A stretch of DNA of 64,000 bases, from the NCBI RefSeq assembly GCF_039134705.1, contig NZ_CP146256.1, forward strand, positions 1,116,001-1,180,000, given 5' to 3'. The notes beneath the pieces were generated by a model. It saw nothing but the letters and a program-made list of their open reading frames with translations. It searched no databases and had not been told where the DNA came from. Positions 33,837-44,210 of the stretch are shown one piece after another. Source of the stretch: Kineothrix sp. IPX-CK. GTDB lineage: Bacteria > Bacillota > Clostridia > Lachnospirales > Lachnospiraceae. The position numbers were made by a program, and so were the translations under genes. Positions within the stretch are counted from its first letter, which is position 1. Each line of letters begins with the position of its first letter.

Positions 33837-35381
33837 GTGAAAAGGTTCATTGGCATAGTTTTTAAAATAATTTTCAGCAGGACGATGGTTACTCTTATCC
33901 TTCTGCTTATACAGCTTTTTTGGCTGCTCGCCGGTTTCAGATGGCTTGAAGAGTATTCGCAAGTATATTTGGTGGTGATGGTATTTATAAGTGCGGCCCT
34001 TCTGATTTATATCATCAACAAGGATGAGATGCCGGAATTCAAGCTGTCCTGGGTCATACCCATTTGCGCAGCTCCGGTATTCGGTGCGCTGCTATACCTG
34101 TTCATCGTAGGAGACTGGACGAACCTGGGCATGAAAAAGCGTCTGAACAAGCGCAGGAAGGAAACGCAGGAATATCTCCATACCGATGAGAAGACGAGAA
34201 AAAGAATGGAAATTTCTAATGCTCATTTGGCTAATCTAAGCCGTTATGTGGAAGCGGAGGGAGGCTTTCCTGCGTATGGTGGAGCTTCGGTTACTTATTT
34301 TCCCACGGGGGAGGAGAAGTTTGCCGACTTGCTGAAGGAACTAAAGGGGGCAAAGGAGTTCATCTTTTTGGAATATTTCATCGTGGAGAGAGGGCGGATG
34401 TGGGATTCCATTCTGGAAATCCTTAAGGAAAAGGTGAAGGAAGGAGTGGAGGTCCGGTTTATGTATGACGGCATGTGCTCCCTTTTGCTCCTTCCGTATT
34501 CCTATCCCAAGCAATTGGATGCCTGCGGGATAAAGACAAAGATGTTTTCTCCCATTATCCCTCTTCTGTCCACAGCCCAGAACAACAGAGACCATAGGAA
34601 GATTCTCGTCATAGACGGCAAAACGGCATATACCGGCGGAGTTAACATGGCGGACGAATATATTAACGAGGTGGTCAGATTCGGACATTGGAAGGATGCA
34701 GCGATTAAGGTGGAGGGGGATGCTGTGAAAAGCTTTACCCTTATGTTCCTGCAAATGTGGAATATATCAGAAGCGGCGACTGAGGATTATTCCAAATATA
34801 TCCGTAAGAATGAAAAGAAAGCTGTGAGAAGCTCCGGTTTCGTAATCCCTTACGGAGACGGCCCGGCGACGCCGGAAAATGTGGCGGAGACTATTTATAT
34901 GGACGTGATAAATCAGGCGACGAGCTATGTGCATATCATGACTCCCTATTTTATCGTGGATAATGCGCTGCTGGATGTTCTTCAGTATGCGGCCAGAAGA
35001 GGTGTGGACGTCAAGCTGATCGTTCCTCACATTCCGGATAAAAAAGCGATCTTTGCGATTTCCCGCACCTATTACCCCGATTTACTGGGAGCAGGAGTAA
35101 AAGTATACGAATACGAGCCGGGCTTTGTACACGCCAAGGTTTTTGTCTCCGACGATGAGAAAGCAATAGTAGGAACGGTAAATCTTGACTATCGCAGCCT
35201 GTATCATCATTTTGAATGCGGCGTTTATCTGTATAGAAACGAGGCGGTAGCCGACGCAGAGACGGATTTTGCTGAGACCCTTAAGCGCTGCATTGAAATA
35301 GACATGATGTATTATAAGAAGATTCCGATGCCCTTAAAGCTTATGGGAAGAGTACTTCGGCTGTTTGGGCCGTTGATGTAA
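33837..35381 (+). CDS. cls: Cardiolipin synthase
   Basis: 514 residues from a GTG start. Two membrane helices at the N-terminus (about 12-35 and 40-58) and two phospholipase D motifs: HRKILVIDGKTAYTGG (about 252) and HAKVFVSDDEKAIVGT (about 430). It joins two phosphatidylglycerol molecules to give cardiolipin and glycerol at the membrane. The size and plan match ClsA-type enzymes of Firmicutes. The gene stands alone between two terminators. Confidence 0.9.
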   Translation: MKRFIGIVFKIIFSRTMVTLILLLIQLFWLLAGFRWLEEYSQVYLVVMVFISAALLIYIINKDEMPEFKLSWVIPICAAPVFGALLYLFIVGDWTNLGMKKRLNKRRKETQEYLHTDEKTRKRMEISNAHLANLSRYVEAEGGFPAYGGASVTYFPTGEEKFADLLKELKGAKEFIFLEYFIVERGRMWDSILEILKEKVKEGVEVRFMYDGMCSLLLLPYSYPKQLDACGIKTKMFSPIIPLLSTAQNNRDHRKILVIDGKTAYTGGVNMADEYINEVVRFGHWKDAAIKVEGDAVKSFTLMFLQMWNISEAATEDYSKYIRKNEKKAVRSSGFVIPYGDGPATPENVAETIYMDVINQATSYVHIMTPYFIVDNALLDVLQYAARRGVDVKLIVPHIPDKKAIFAISRTYYPDLLGAGVKVYEYEPGFVHAKVFVSDDEKAIVGTVNLDYRSLYHHFECGVYLYRNEAVADAETDFAETLKRCIEIDMMYYKKIPMPLKLMGRVLRLFGPLM

Positions 35382-35392
35382 AAAGCGATATA

Positions 35393-35440
35393 AAAACTCC
35401 TGCAAGGATACGCGTTTGGCGTTTCCAGCAGGAGTTTATT
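35393..35440. terminator. Bidirectional terminator between cls and the phosphorylase gene
   Basis: AAACTCCTGC (35395-35404) pairs with GCAGGAGTTT (35428-35437), with A runs before and T runs after, serving two convergent genes. Confidence 0.85.
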
Positions 35441-35449
35441 AATGAGTTT

Positions 35450-37885
35450 CTAGCCCATTATAACTGTTACATCGTAGGAGGCCTTTCCCTTTATATAGGG
35501 GATGACACATCCGTTTATCGGATTCCCGTCCACATAAATTTGCTTTACCCCTTTTTCCGCATTGTCGGGGTTTTGAACTTTGATCGTATAATTGCCTTCG
35601 CGGAATTGTCTGGTCAGCTCGAAATCTCCGAAGTTCTTCGGAACACAGGGATCGATGGAAAGTCCCGTATGAGTTGGGTACAAGCCTAAAATATATTGTG
35701 ATATATTGACAAAGGTCCAAGCGGCGGTACCGGTCAGCCAGCTGTTCTTCGCTTCGCCATGGAATTTCGCATCGCGTCCGGCGACCATCTGCGCATATAC
35801 ATAAGGCTCCGTTCTGTGAATCTCGCTGATTTCTTCAACATAAGCAGGGCAAGTCTTCCGATAGATTTCAAAAGCGCGGTCTCCGCGTCCTATTACCGTC
35901 TCAGCAATGGAGACCCAAGGGTTATTGTGGCAGAAGATACCCGCGTTCTCTTTGTAGCCCGGAGGATAAGAGGAAACCTCTCCCAGCTCCAGATGATATT
36001 TCGTATAAGCCGGCTGCAGAATCATAACGCCGTATTCGGTATCCAGCTTTTCTTTTACGGAATCCAAAGCTTTTTTCGCCAATCCTTCTTTTATGCCGAC
36101 TCCGGCAAGGGAGCAAAAGCCCTGAGGCTCTATGAAGATCTGTCCCTCTTCGCATTCCCTGGAACCGACCTTATTGCTGTAGGCATCGTAAGCGCGGATA
36201 AACCATTCGCCATCCCAGCCATCTTTTAAAATTGCCTCGTTCATGAGCCTGACTTCTTTTCTGGCCCTTTCCGCTTCTGTGGGCATTCCCATCAATTCAC
36301 AAAGCTGTGCGTATTCTTCGCCATATTTAACGAACATGCCGGCAATAAATATGGACTCAGCCACAGGCCCTTCACTGGGGCCGAAGGTCTGGAAAGACTC
36401 TCCGGGATGCTCGGAAAAGCAATTCAGGTTCAGACAGTCGTTCCAATCGGCACGTCCGATCAGAGGTAGATTGTGAGGTCCCTTGTGTGTTACGATGTAA
36501 TCTAACGAGCGCCTTAAATGTTCCATGAGCGGTGCCGCAACGGAAGCGTCGTTATCGAAGGGCACCATTTCGGTCAATATGGAAACGTCTCCCGTTTCCC
36601 GGACATAAGCGCTTGTTCCTGCGATGAGCCATAACGGATCGTCATTGAATCCGCTGCCGATGTCGGAATTACCCTTCTTTGTAAGGGGCTGATACTGATG
36701 ATATGCGCTTCCGTCCTGGAACTGGGTAGAAGCGATATCGATAATCCTTTCTCGTGCACGGTCGGGAATGAGATGAACGAAACCGAGAAGATCCTGACAG
36801 GAATCGCGGAAGCCCATACCCCTTCCGATACCGGATTCATAATAGGATGCGGAACGGGACATGTTGAAGGTTATCATACACTGATATTGGTTCCAGATAT
36901 TTACCATACGGTCCACTTTATCGTTCGCGGACTTGACCGTATATTTGGAAAGCAGACCATCCCAATAGCTGTTCAACTGAGCAAAGGCATTATCCACATC
37001 CTCGTCCGTTTGATACCTGGACAGCATTTCATCTGCCGGCTCCTTATTGATTATCCCATGAGCCTCCCATTTTTCATCCTGTGGATTTTCCAGATAGCCG
37101 AGTACAAAGACGAAGGATTTCGTCTCGCCGGGCTGCAAGGAAAGATTGAGCTGGTGAGCAGCTATGGGAGACCAGCCGCTGGCGATGGAACCTGTACATG
37201 CGCCGTTTTCTACCGCCAAGGGTGCGTCGGCACCACGGTAAGCGCCCAAGAAATCATCGCGGCTCGTATCGAAGCCGTCGATTTCTGAGTTCACAGAGTA
37301 AACGGCGTAGTGATTCCGGCGTTCTCTGTATTCTGTTTTATGATAAATCGTGGAACCAACGACCTCCACTTCTCCGATGCTCAAATTGCGCTGGAAGTTC
37401 TTCATATCGTCATCTGCGTTCCAAAGGCACCATTCCACATATGAGAAGAGCGAAAGCGTCTTCACGGAAGAGGAATTGTTGGTCAGCTTAAGCGAACTGA
37501 TCTCGCAATTATCGGTCAGGGGAACAAAGCTAAGAACCTGAGCCTGTACATTGTTCTTGGATGAAGTAAAACGGCTGTATCCAATGCCGTGACGGCATTC
37601 ATAGGAATCCAGCTCGGTCTTTGAAGGCTGCCAGCCGGGATTCCATATAGTATCGCCATCCTTAATAAAAAAGTATTTACCGTTTACATCGCCGGGAACA
37701 TCGTTGTAACGATATCTGGTAAGGCGTAAAAGCTTCGCGTCTTTATAAAATGAGTATCCGCCGCAGGTATTGGAAATAATGCTGAAAAACTCATTGCATC
37801 CAAGATAGTTAATCCACGGAAGGGGCGTCCTCGGGGTTGTAATGACGTACTCCTTCTTGCTATCGTCAAAAAATCCAAATTTCAT
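35450..37885 (-). CDS. GH94 cellobiose phosphorylase
   Basis: 811 residues, the normal size for cellobiose phosphorylase. Starts [33 protein letters not shown] and the acid residue region ADWNDCLNL (Asp about 478-481) are characteristic, with TGTAAWTF near the end for phosphate binding. It splits cellobiose with phosphate into glucose-1-phosphate and glucose in the cytoplasm, saving ATP. A close relative such as a cellodextrin or laminaribiose phosphorylase is possible. It is divergent from the LacI regulator and lies beside a sugar ABC importer. Confidence 0.9.
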   Translation of the reverse strand: MKFGFFDDSKKEYVITTPRTPLPWINYLGCNEFFSIISNTCGGYSFYKDAKLLRLTRYRYNDVPGDVNGKYFFIKDGDTIWNPGWQPSKTELDSYECRHGIGYSRFTSSKNNVQAQVLSFVPLTDNCEISSLKLTNNSSSVKTLSLFSYVEWCLWNADDDMKNFQRNLSIGEVEVVGSTIYHKTEYRERRNHYAVYSVNSEIDGFDTSRDDFLGAYRGADAPLAVENGACTGSIASGWSPIAAHQLNLSLQPGETKSFVFVLGYLENPQDEKWEAHGIINKEPADEMLSRYQTDEDVDNAFAQLNSYWDGLLSKYTVKSANDKVDRMVNIWNQYQCMITFNMSRSASYYESGIGRGMGFRDSCQDLLGFVHLIPDRARERIIDIASTQFQDGSAYHQYQPLTKKGNSDIGSGFNDDPLWLIAGTSAYVRETGDVSILTEMVPFDNDASVAAPLMEHLRRSLDYIVTHKGPHNLPLIGRADWNDCLNLNCFSEHPGESFQTFGPSEGPVAESIFIAGMFVKYGEEYAQLCELMGMPTEAERARKEVRLMNEAILKDGWDGEWFIRAYDAYSNKVGSRECEEGQIFIEPQGFCSLAGVGIKEGLAKKALDSVKEKLDTEYGVMILQPAYTKYHLELGEVSSYPPGYKENAGIFCHNNPWVSIAETVIGRGDRAFEIYRKTCPAYVEEISEIHRTEPYVYAQMVAGRDAKFHGEAKNSWLTGTAAWTFVNISQYILGLYPTHTGLSIDPCVPKNFGDFELTRQFREGNYTIKVQNPDNAEKGVKQIYVDGNPINGCVIPYIKGKASYDVTVIMG

Positions 37886-38566
37886 AATAACTCCTATCTG
37901 TGTGATTTAACACACGTATAAATCAGGATGTTGAAAAAATCTTTTGATTTTCAACCTATCCTCCCTATCCTAATAAGTAAGAGCATAAAATATAAATCCA
38001 TCATGTTTAAAACCGCTTTGAATTCTAAATATATGTACGAAAACAATTAATGACAGCAAAAATACCTCTTAAAAATGCATTATAGAAAACGATTAAGTAA
38101 AAGTCAAGTAAAAGACAAAATTCTTCGCGAATTAAATTATACAGAATATATTTTTATAATGCAAGACGAAACCGCGTAAAATACCAGTAAAATTAAGGTT
38201 TTTTTATTTGCGTGCAAAAAATGTCTTAAAAAACATAAATTTGTCGACTGTACGAAAACGATTTAAAAAACAACTGTCTCAAACGCATTATATAGAAGAA
38301 AAAGAAATCATAATTGTGCAAAAGCTTGAAAAAATTATATTTAAAACTGTTTAAAACTCACAAAAGTATAAAAAATGAACAAAACAAATAAAAAAACTCT
38401 TGAAAAAATATAAAAAATGTTATACACTGAAAATACGAAAACGATTAAGTGATTCAAAACACTCATCTCTATAACAGATGTTTGGTTGGAGTTTTGGATA
38501 AGATAAGTTATAATATTCTATAAACGGCAATGACCGAACTTCTAATAAATGGAGGGAGTAAGTGAC
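37886..38566. promoter_or_regulatory. A+T-rich divergent control region with repeated LacI-type sites
   Basis: No gene. Very A/T-rich. The block (A)CGAAAAC(G/A)ATT(T)AA occurs four times in the same orientation: 38037-38050, 38084-38096 (with AG for CG), 38252-38266 and 38435-38448; three are followed by AGT, ATG or similar. The block resembles LacI-family half-sites (GAAAACG). A short GTTGAAAA/TTTTCAAC hairpin lies at 37930-37955 and a GTGTG/CACAC hairpin at 37900-37915, both in the phosphorylase leader. Probably the operator region for both flanking genes. Confidence 0.6.
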
Positions 38567-39580
38567 ATGGTGTCAATGAAAGATATTTCGGTAGCATGTG
38601 GGGTATCGGTAGCGACGGTAAGCAAGGCGCTGAATAACCATAGCGATATCGGAGAAGAGACGAAAGAGCATATTAGAAAGGCCGCCAAGGAAATGGGATA
38701 CTTCCCCAACTCGGCAGCAAAGGCTTTGAAGACAAACCGTACATATAATTTGGGAGTGCTTTTTGTAGATGATGATCAAAGCGGTTTGAAGCATGACTAC
38801 TTCGCATACGTTTTAGACAGCTTTAAGAGGACGGCGGAGCAGAGAGGGTATGATATGACCTTCATTAACTGCTGTAAGACCAGAACGAACAAGATGTCTT
38901 ATCTGGAGCATGCGATGTATCGGGGCTTTGACGGAGTGGCAATAGCTTGTATCGATTTCTATGATCCGGAGGTCGTGGAGTTAGTCAGAAGCGATATTCC
39001 GGTAGTGACCATTGACCACTTGTTCAATAATAGAATTGCAATCATTTCAGACAACGTGAAGGGAATGAAGGATTTACTTACTTTCGTATACAGTAAAGGG
39101 CATAGGCGTATTGCTTACATCCACGGTATGGACTCGGCGGTAACGCAAAGCCGGTTGTCTTCCTTTTATAAGACGGCGGAGGAGCTTGGACTGGAAGTTC
39201 CGGATGAATACATAAAAGAGGCCGCATACAGGGATACGAAGGGTTCTTTCACACAGACGCAGGAGCTTCTGGATTTACCCAATCCTCCGACCTGCATCTT
39301 ATATCCTGATGATTTTGCCAGCTTCGGAGGAATCAATGCTATTACGGAGAGAGGACTTAGCATTCCTCAGGACATTTCCATAGCGGGATACGATGGAATA
39401 AGGATTGGAAGGCATTTGGAGCCGCAGCTTACAACTTTGCGTCAGGACACTGAACAGGTAGGAGCAAAGGCGGCAGAAAGTCTGGTCAACCTGATAGAGC
39501 ATCCGAAGACGACGCTGATTCAGCAGGTCGTGGTGGAAGGAGAAGTTTTTGAAGGAAGATCGGTAGGAATAATAATTTAG
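38567..39580 (+). CDS. LacI family transcriptional regulator
   Basis: 337 residues from ATG 38567, ten bases after GGAGGGAG. The N-terminal helix-turn-helix and hinge are canonical (KDISVACGVSVATVSKALNN, then YFPNSAAKAL), followed by a periplasmic-binding-like sugar sensor. It lies between the divergent cellobiose phosphorylase gene and the sugar ABC genes and should control both; the repeated GAAAACG sites upstream are likely targets. Confidence 0.92.
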   Translation: MVSMKDISVACGVSVATVSKALNNHSDIGEETKEHIRKAAKEMGYFPNSAAKALKTNRTYNLGVLFVDDDQSGLKHDYFAYVLDSFKRTAEQRGYDMTFINCCKTRTNKMSYLEHAMYRGFDGVAIACIDFYDPEVVELVRSDIPVVTIDHLFNNRIAIISDNVKGMKDLLTFVYSKGHRRIAYIHGMDSAVTQSRLSSFYKTAEELGLEVPDEYIKEAAYRDTKGSFTQTQELLDLPNPPTCILYPDDFASFGGINAITERGLSIPQDISIAGYDGIRIGRHLEPQLTTLRQDTEQVGAKAAESLVNLIEHPKTTLIQQVVVEGEVFEGRSVGIII

Positions 39581-39697
39581 GCATTTTTGCTGTGAGAAAT
39601 ATAATCGCTAAATCATGATATTTATTTCACGGCAATCATATAAATGCAAACAAACAACACACCTATTATTAAACTAACTCAAAGGGAGGAAATGTAA

Positions 39698-41098
39698 ATG
39701 AAAAAAAGAGTACTCAGTGCTTTGCTTTCTGTAACCATGGTAGCTAGTCTACTTGCAGGCTGCGGCGGAAGCACAACAACAACTACAACGGAAGCGCCTG
39801 CTGAAGACGCGGCACCGGCAGCAGAAGAAGCTGCACCTGCAGATGACGCGGCGCCGGCAGATGATGCGGCAGCATCTACGGATAAGTTCTATATCTATTC
39901 ATGGAATACGGAACTTGGGGAAAGATTGGAATATGTTTATGAAGCATATCCGGAAATCAAAGACAGAGTTGAATATGTAAACGTTGGTGACTCCGCGATA
40001 TATCAGGAGAAAATTGACCAGCTGTTACAGACACCCGATGCAGCGGACTATCCGGATCTCATCGCTTTCGAAGCAGGCTACATCATGAAGTACACGAACA
40101 GCGATTACACTATTCCGGTAACGGACTGCGGTCTTACGGATGCTGATTTAGCTGAAATGTATCCTTACACAATTACTATCGCAACGGACCAGAGAGATAA
40201 CTCTTTAAAGGGTGTTTCATGGCAGAGCTGCCCCGGTTCCTTTATCTACAGAACTGACCTTGCAGAATCATTGCTCGGAGTAAAGACTCCCGAAGAAATG
40301 CAGGCCAAGATCGGTACCTGGGAAGACTTCCTCGATACAGCCAGAGAAGTTAAGGAAAAATCCGGCGATGCAACGAGAATGCTTTCCTCTAACGGCGACG
40401 TAGTTAATGCATTCATGTCCAATAAGACTCAGCCTTGGGTTGACAAAGAAGGCGTTTTCCATATGGACGATGCAATGCTTCAGTATCTTGATGTTGTTAA
40501 GACATTAGAGCAGGAAGACTTAACACAGAAGACTACACAGTGGTCTGAAGAGTGGAATGCAGGACCTTCCGGTGATTCCGTATTCGGTTATTTCGGATGT
40601 ACATGGTTCTTGCACTGGACAATCAAAGCTAACTGCGGCGGAGAAAAAGTTGGCGAAGGTACTTACGGACTTTGGAACATGACTCAGGGACCGGCTCCTT
40701 ATTACTGGGGCGGAACATGGCTTGGCGCAACGGCAGGCTGCTCCGATACAGCTTTAGCGGGACAGATCATGAAAGCTCTTTGTACTGATACTGAAATTAT
40801 GACGAAAATGTCCGAAGAAACCCTTGATTATGTAAATAACAAGGCGGCTATGAAGACGTTATCCGATGCAGGCAAAGGCGCATATGACTTCCTCGGCGGT
40901 CAGGACTTCATCGCTGTATTCTCTCCTCTTGCTGAAGACGTAGACGTATCCTGGATGAGCGCATATGACCAGAAGGTTAATGAGCTTCTCGATACACAGG
41001 TTACGGAATTCTCCTTAGGCAACAAAGATAAGGATGCGGCAGTTGCAGATTTCAAAGCGGCAGTTGCAGAAGCTTACCCGGCTGTAACAGTAGAATAA
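39698..41098 (+). CDS. Sugar ABC transporter solute-binding lipoprotein
   Basis: 466 residues. Signal peptide with lipobox LLAGCGG (Cys about 23), then a low-complexity linker of Thr, Glu, Ala, Pro and Asp (about 27-65), then a family-1 extracellular binding fold with several tryptophans suited to sugar stacking (SWQSC, QPWV, YWGGTWLG). Captures the sugar, probably cellobiose or a short cellodextrin, for the permeases downstream. AGGGAGGAAATGTAA precedes the ATG. Confidence 0.9.
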   Translation: MKKRVLSALLSVTMVASLLAGCGGSTTTTTTEAPAEDAAPAAEEAAPADDAAPADDAAASTDKFYIYSWNTELGERLEYVYEAYPEIKDRVEYVNVGDSAIYQEKIDQLLQTPDAADYPDLIAFEAGYIMKYTNSDYTIPVTDCGLTDADLAEMYPYTITIATDQRDNSLKGVSWQSCPGSFIYRTDLAESLLGVKTPEEMQAKIGTWEDFLDTAREVKEKSGDATRMLSSNGDVVNAFMSNKTQPWVDKEGVFHMDDAMLQYLDVVKTLEQEDLTQKTTQWSEEWNAGPSGDSVFGYFGCTWFLHWTIKANCGGEKVGEGTYGLWNMTQGPAPYYWGGTWLGATAGCSDTALAGQIMKALCTDTEIMTKMSEETLDYVNNKAAMKTLSDAGKGAYDFLGGQDFIAVFSPLAEDVDVSWMSAYDQKVNELLDTQVTEFSLGNKDKDAAVADFKAAVAEAYPAVTVE

Positions 41099-41133
41099 GT
41101 TGTGAAATAGATTCCTAATAAGAAGTTTGAATT

Positions 41134-41160
41134 CTGTACCGGCTTACTCAGCCGGTACAG
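41134..41160 (+). other. Intercistronic hairpin between binding protein and permease genes
   Basis: CTGTACCGGC (41134-41143) and GCCGGTACAG (41151-41160) form a perfect ten-base stem. No direct T run; TTTTTT follows about 16 bases later. It may protect the binding-protein message or partly terminate, giving more binding protein than permease. Confidence 0.55.
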
Positions 41161-41344
41161 ATATTCTTGGGATAATTTTTTATATAATGACGCTCGCCGG
41201 CATAACGGCATAGATGTTTGACAAGGTTTTATTGCTAAACGAATAAAGAATGATAAAATCGTGTCCAATGCCTATGCAGGAATGCAAAGGCAGAAATAAA
41301 GGGCATCACAAATAAAAATAATAAGGAAAGAGGATGTGAAGATA

Positions 41345-42361
41345 ATGGCAAAACCTGCAAAACAAAAGCGCAAGACAGTGGAATACAGCAGATACGGTTA
41401 TTACTTTATTGCTCCGTTTTTTATTGTATTTGCAATATTTCAGTTATGGCCACTGATTTATACGATTGGTTTGGCTTTTTGTGAAAACTACACCGATACG
41501 ATGTTCAACGTAGAAGTAGGTCCGGTGTTCAACGGAATTGAAAACTTTAAAACGGTATTCATCGGCAAAGACGGTACTCTGTTCAATACATATACGTTTC
41601 AGTCTTTATGGAATACCATTATAATGTGGCTTTTGAACTTCATTCCGCAGATACTTCTGGCGCTTATACTGGCGGTATGGTTTACGGATACGCGTGTGAA
41701 GATGAAAGCGCAAGGCGCATATAAGATTATGACCTTTATGCCTAATATCATTACGGCTGCTACGATTTCCGTATTATTCTACAGCTTGTTTAACTATCCT
41801 AACGGACCGGTCAACCAGTTCCTTCTGGAATCCGGCCTCCTATCTCAGCCATATAGATTCTTTCAGCAGAAATGGGCAACGAGAGGGATTATATCCTTTA
41901 TCAATTTCTGGATGTGGTATGGAAATACGATGGTCGTTTTGACTGCCGGCGTGCTCGGTATCAGCCCTTCCCTTTTTGAAGCGGCGAGAGTGGACGGAGC
42001 ATCGAGTTTCCAGATATTCAAAAAGATTACGTTACCGTTGCTTCGTCCGATTTTGTTGTTCACGCTTGTGAACTCCGCAATCGGCGGCTTGCAGATGTAC
42101 GATATTCCTAAGCTTCTTACTACCAGCGGATACGGAGATCCTGATTATACGACGAGAACGATTACTATGTACATGCGAGAACTGGCCTTTACCGGTGCAA
42201 AGCAAATGGGTAAGGCATCAGCGACCTCTGTTGTACTGTTTGTTGTAACCTTGTTCTTCAGCTTGATCCTCTTCTATATTATGCGGGATAAGGATGCGAT
42301 AAGGGAGCGAAAGCAAAACAAAGCAATACAGAAAGAGATAGCAAGAAAGGGGGCGAAGTAA
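41345..42361 (+). CDS. Sugar ABC transporter permease (MalF type)
   Basis: 338 residues from ATG 41345 (GAGGA ten bases upstream; GTG 41336 is also in frame). Six membrane helices, with the cytoplasmic EAA loop EAARVDGASSFQIFKKITLP that contacts the ATPase. Begins YYFIAPFFIVFAIFQLWPLI. It is followed after one base by the second permease gene. No ATPase gene is nearby, so a shared MsmK-type ATPase elsewhere in the genome is expected. Confidence 0.9.
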   Translation: MAKPAKQKRKTVEYSRYGYYFIAPFFIVFAIFQLWPLIYTIGLAFCENYTDTMFNVEVGPVFNGIENFKTVFIGKDGTLFNTYTFQSLWNTIIMWLLNFIPQILLALILAVWFTDTRVKMKAQGAYKIMTFMPNIITAATISVLFYSLFNYPNGPVNQFLLESGLLSQPYRFFQQKWATRGIISFINFWMWYGNTMVVLTAGVLGISPSLFEAARVDGASSFQIFKKITLPLLRPILLFTLVNSAIGGLQMYDIPKLLTTSGYGDPDYTTRTITMYMRELAFTGAKQMGKASATSVVLFVVTLFFSLILFYIMRDKDAIRERKQNKAIQKEIARKGAK

Positions 42362-42362
42362 T

Positions 42363-43250
42363 ATGGCGACAAATACTTCTCAGGCAACCACCAAAGTGAA
42401 GGATAGCGCTCATGCGAGAATCATAGGAGCTTCCATATTCAGAAATGCTGTTTGTATTTTTCTTTGCTTCTTAAGCCTGATTCCCTTCTGGATCATGTTG
42501 GTAAATGCGACAAGATCCAGTACGGATATTCAGATGGCATTTTCACTCATTCCTTCGACACATATTTTTGAGAACTTCCAGAAGCTGCTGTATCAGGCCA
42601 ATCAAAATGTGCCTTTATACAGATATATGGTAAACAGTTTTATTATCGCAGGATTTAGTACTGTTCTGTCGGTATATTTCTCTACGGCAACGGCATATGG
42701 CGTAACCGTTTATAGATTTAAAGGAAGCCAGTTCGCATGGGCATTCATCATGGCGATCATGATGATTCCTACGCAGGTATCCTCTATCGGTTTCTTCCGT
42801 TTCATGTACAATCTGGGACTGAGCAACAATTACATACCGCTTATTATCCCGGCAATCGCGGCTCCTGCGACGGTATTCTTTATGAGACAGTACATGTTGA
42901 GTGCGTTGCCTCTGGAAATTATCGATGCGGCAAGAATCGACGGCTCTGCAGAATTCAAGACCTTCAATACGATTGCCGTACCTCTTATGAAGCCGGCGGT
43001 TGCGACCCAGGCGATTTTCGTATTCATAGCATCGTGGAATAACTTCTATACGCCATCCATGCTGTTGTCATCCCAGAAATTATATACTCTGCCGATGTTC
43101 GTGCAGTTGATGAGAGGGGAACGTTTCCGTTCTGATTACGGTATTATTTATGTAGGACTGGTAATTACAATTTTACCTATATTTATCGTATACTTCGCTT
43201 TGTCCAAGTATATTATCGCAGGTGTTGCATTGGGCGGTGTGAAGGAGTAA
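42363..43250 (+). CDS. Sugar ABC transporter permease (MalG type)
   Basis: 295 residues, six helices, EAA loop IIDAARIDGSAEFKTFNTIAVP. Second permease of the cellobiose-type importer, with a GGGGGCGAAGTAAT ribosome site inside the end of the first permease gene. Followed by a terminator, so the transport operon ends here. Confidence 0.9.
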   Translation: MATNTSQATTKVKDSAHARIIGASIFRNAVCIFLCFLSLIPFWIMLVNATRSSTDIQMAFSLIPSTHIFENFQKLLYQANQNVPLYRYMVNSFIIAGFSTVLSVYFSTATAYGVTVYRFKGSQFAWAFIMAIMMIPTQVSSIGFFRFMYNLGLSNNYIPLIIPAIAAPATVFFMRQYMLSALPLEIIDAARIDGSAEFKTFNTIAVPLMKPAVATQAIFVFIASWNNFYTPSMLLSSQKLYTLPMFVQLMRGERFRSDYGIIYVGLVITILPIFIVYFALSKYIIAGVALGGVKE

Positions 43251-43306
43251 CAAGTTTTATATATAGGAAAGATTTATTTTATAAAAATGTAATTTGACGA
43301 AATTAG

Positions 43307-43345
43307 AAATCTCCACTATCATGAAAGTGATGTGGAGATTTTTTA
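43307..43345 (+). terminator. Terminator of the sugar transport operon
   Basis: AAATCTCCAC pairs with GTGGAGATTT, followed by TTTT. Confidence 0.85.
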
Positions 43346-43381
43346 TGTAAGATGAAATACACTTATGGAAGAAGAGGGATT

Positions 43382-43822
43382 ATGACGAGAAACGAATTTA
43401 TTGATACTTTGCAGAGAGCATTAGCCGGCAACCTGAACAGCAGCTCTGTAAATGAGAATATAAGATATTATCAGGATTATATCGATGTGCAGATCCGTTT
43501 AGGGCAGAGCGAAGAGGAGGTTATAGCGAGCCTGGGAGATCCAAGGCTTCTGGCCAAGACCATTACAGAGGCCGGTAAGCTGGAAGGGTGCAGCGGATAT
43601 CAGGAATACGATGAGGTCTATGAAGAGGGCTATGAGGAGAAGGAGCGAAGCGGGTTTGGCGGAAAGTCGTATCATATGCCGGGCTGGCTGTTAGGGCTTA
43701 TTGTAGCAGTTATATTGATATTTGTAATAGGAATAGTGGGCTCCGTTTTATCCGTACTTCTTCCTATTATAATACCGCTTTTATGTGTGGTGTTGCTCGT
43801 CCGTTTTTTGCGAAGCAGGTAA
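43382..43822 (+). CDS. HAAS/DUF1700-type membrane protein
   Basis: 146 residues from ATG 43382 (AGAGGGAT upstream). The first 70 residues match the HAAS signalling-helix pattern: EFIDTLQRAL, then a second helix with YYQDYID and SEEEVIASLGDPRLLAKTI. A charged linker precedes two C-terminal membrane helices (about 100-140). HAAS proteins often partner PadR regulators; none is adjacent. Role likely regulatory or in envelope stress. Confidence 0.75.
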   Translation: MTRNEFIDTLQRALAGNLNSSSVNENIRYYQDYIDVQIRLGQSEEEVIASLGDPRLLAKTITEAGKLEGCSGYQEYDEVYEEGYEEKERSGFGGKSYHMPGWLLGLIVAVILIFVIGIVGSVLSVLLPIIIPLLCVVLLVRFLRSR

Positions 43823-43929
43823 CTGCTTTGCAAGGGGACGGGCATTTTTTTCGCCGGTTGGATATCTTTTGGCTTGCTGTAGGAAATTCGGTGCCCCAAA
43901 TGGCCGTATATAAAGAAAAATAAAGAGCA

Positions 43930-44030
43930 GCAGAGCGTCAGAAAGGGTCTGACGCTCTGCATGAGGGGAGTATAAATAATTAATATAAGGGTCTGTAAAT
44001 AGAAATGATGAAGGGTTATTTCTATTTACA
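43930..44030 (+). other. Two strong tandem hairpins in a gene-free stretch
   Basis: GCAGAGCGTCAGA (43930-43942) pairs perfectly with 43948-43960 over loop AAGGG; TGTAAATAGAAAT (43994-44006) pairs perfectly with 44018-44030 over an 11-base loop that also contains AAGGG. Neither has a T run, so simple termination is doubtful. They could be part of a structured RNA or leader. The stretch 43823-44210 has no gene that I can support. Confidence 0.55.
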
Positions 44031-44070
44031 TATGTAATTATAACACGAATTTTGAAAAAAGCAATACCAA

Positions 44071-44138
44071 AATAGTACCAAAGTCCTACAAAGTTTTTGT
44101 GCAATTTGAATAAAAAAATAGTACCAAAGTCCTACAAA
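44071..44138 (+). repeat. 22-bp direct repeat upstream of the Asn-rich micro-ORF
   Basis: The same 22 bases, beginning AATAGTACCAAAGTCC and ending TACAAA, occur at 44071-44092 and 44117-44138, 46 bases apart. This spacing and promoter-proximal place suggest paired regulator sites. Confidence 0.55.
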
Positions 44139-44210
44139 TGAATATGAATACTTTCTTATATAACATGACATACTACTTTTGTAACAAAAACTTATCAGGA
44201 GGAATTAAAC

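Noticed and set aside
35759..37288. Long plus-strand open frames opposite the cellobiose phosphorylase gene
   Set aside because: They mirror a well-conserved GH94 gene on the minus strand, lack ribosome sites and have no recognisable domains.
44141..44180. Sporulation sigma-E/K promoter before the Asn-rich micro-ORF (CATACT at 44169)
   Set aside because: The -10 is only partly matched and the -35 spacing is poor, so I did not list it as a feature.
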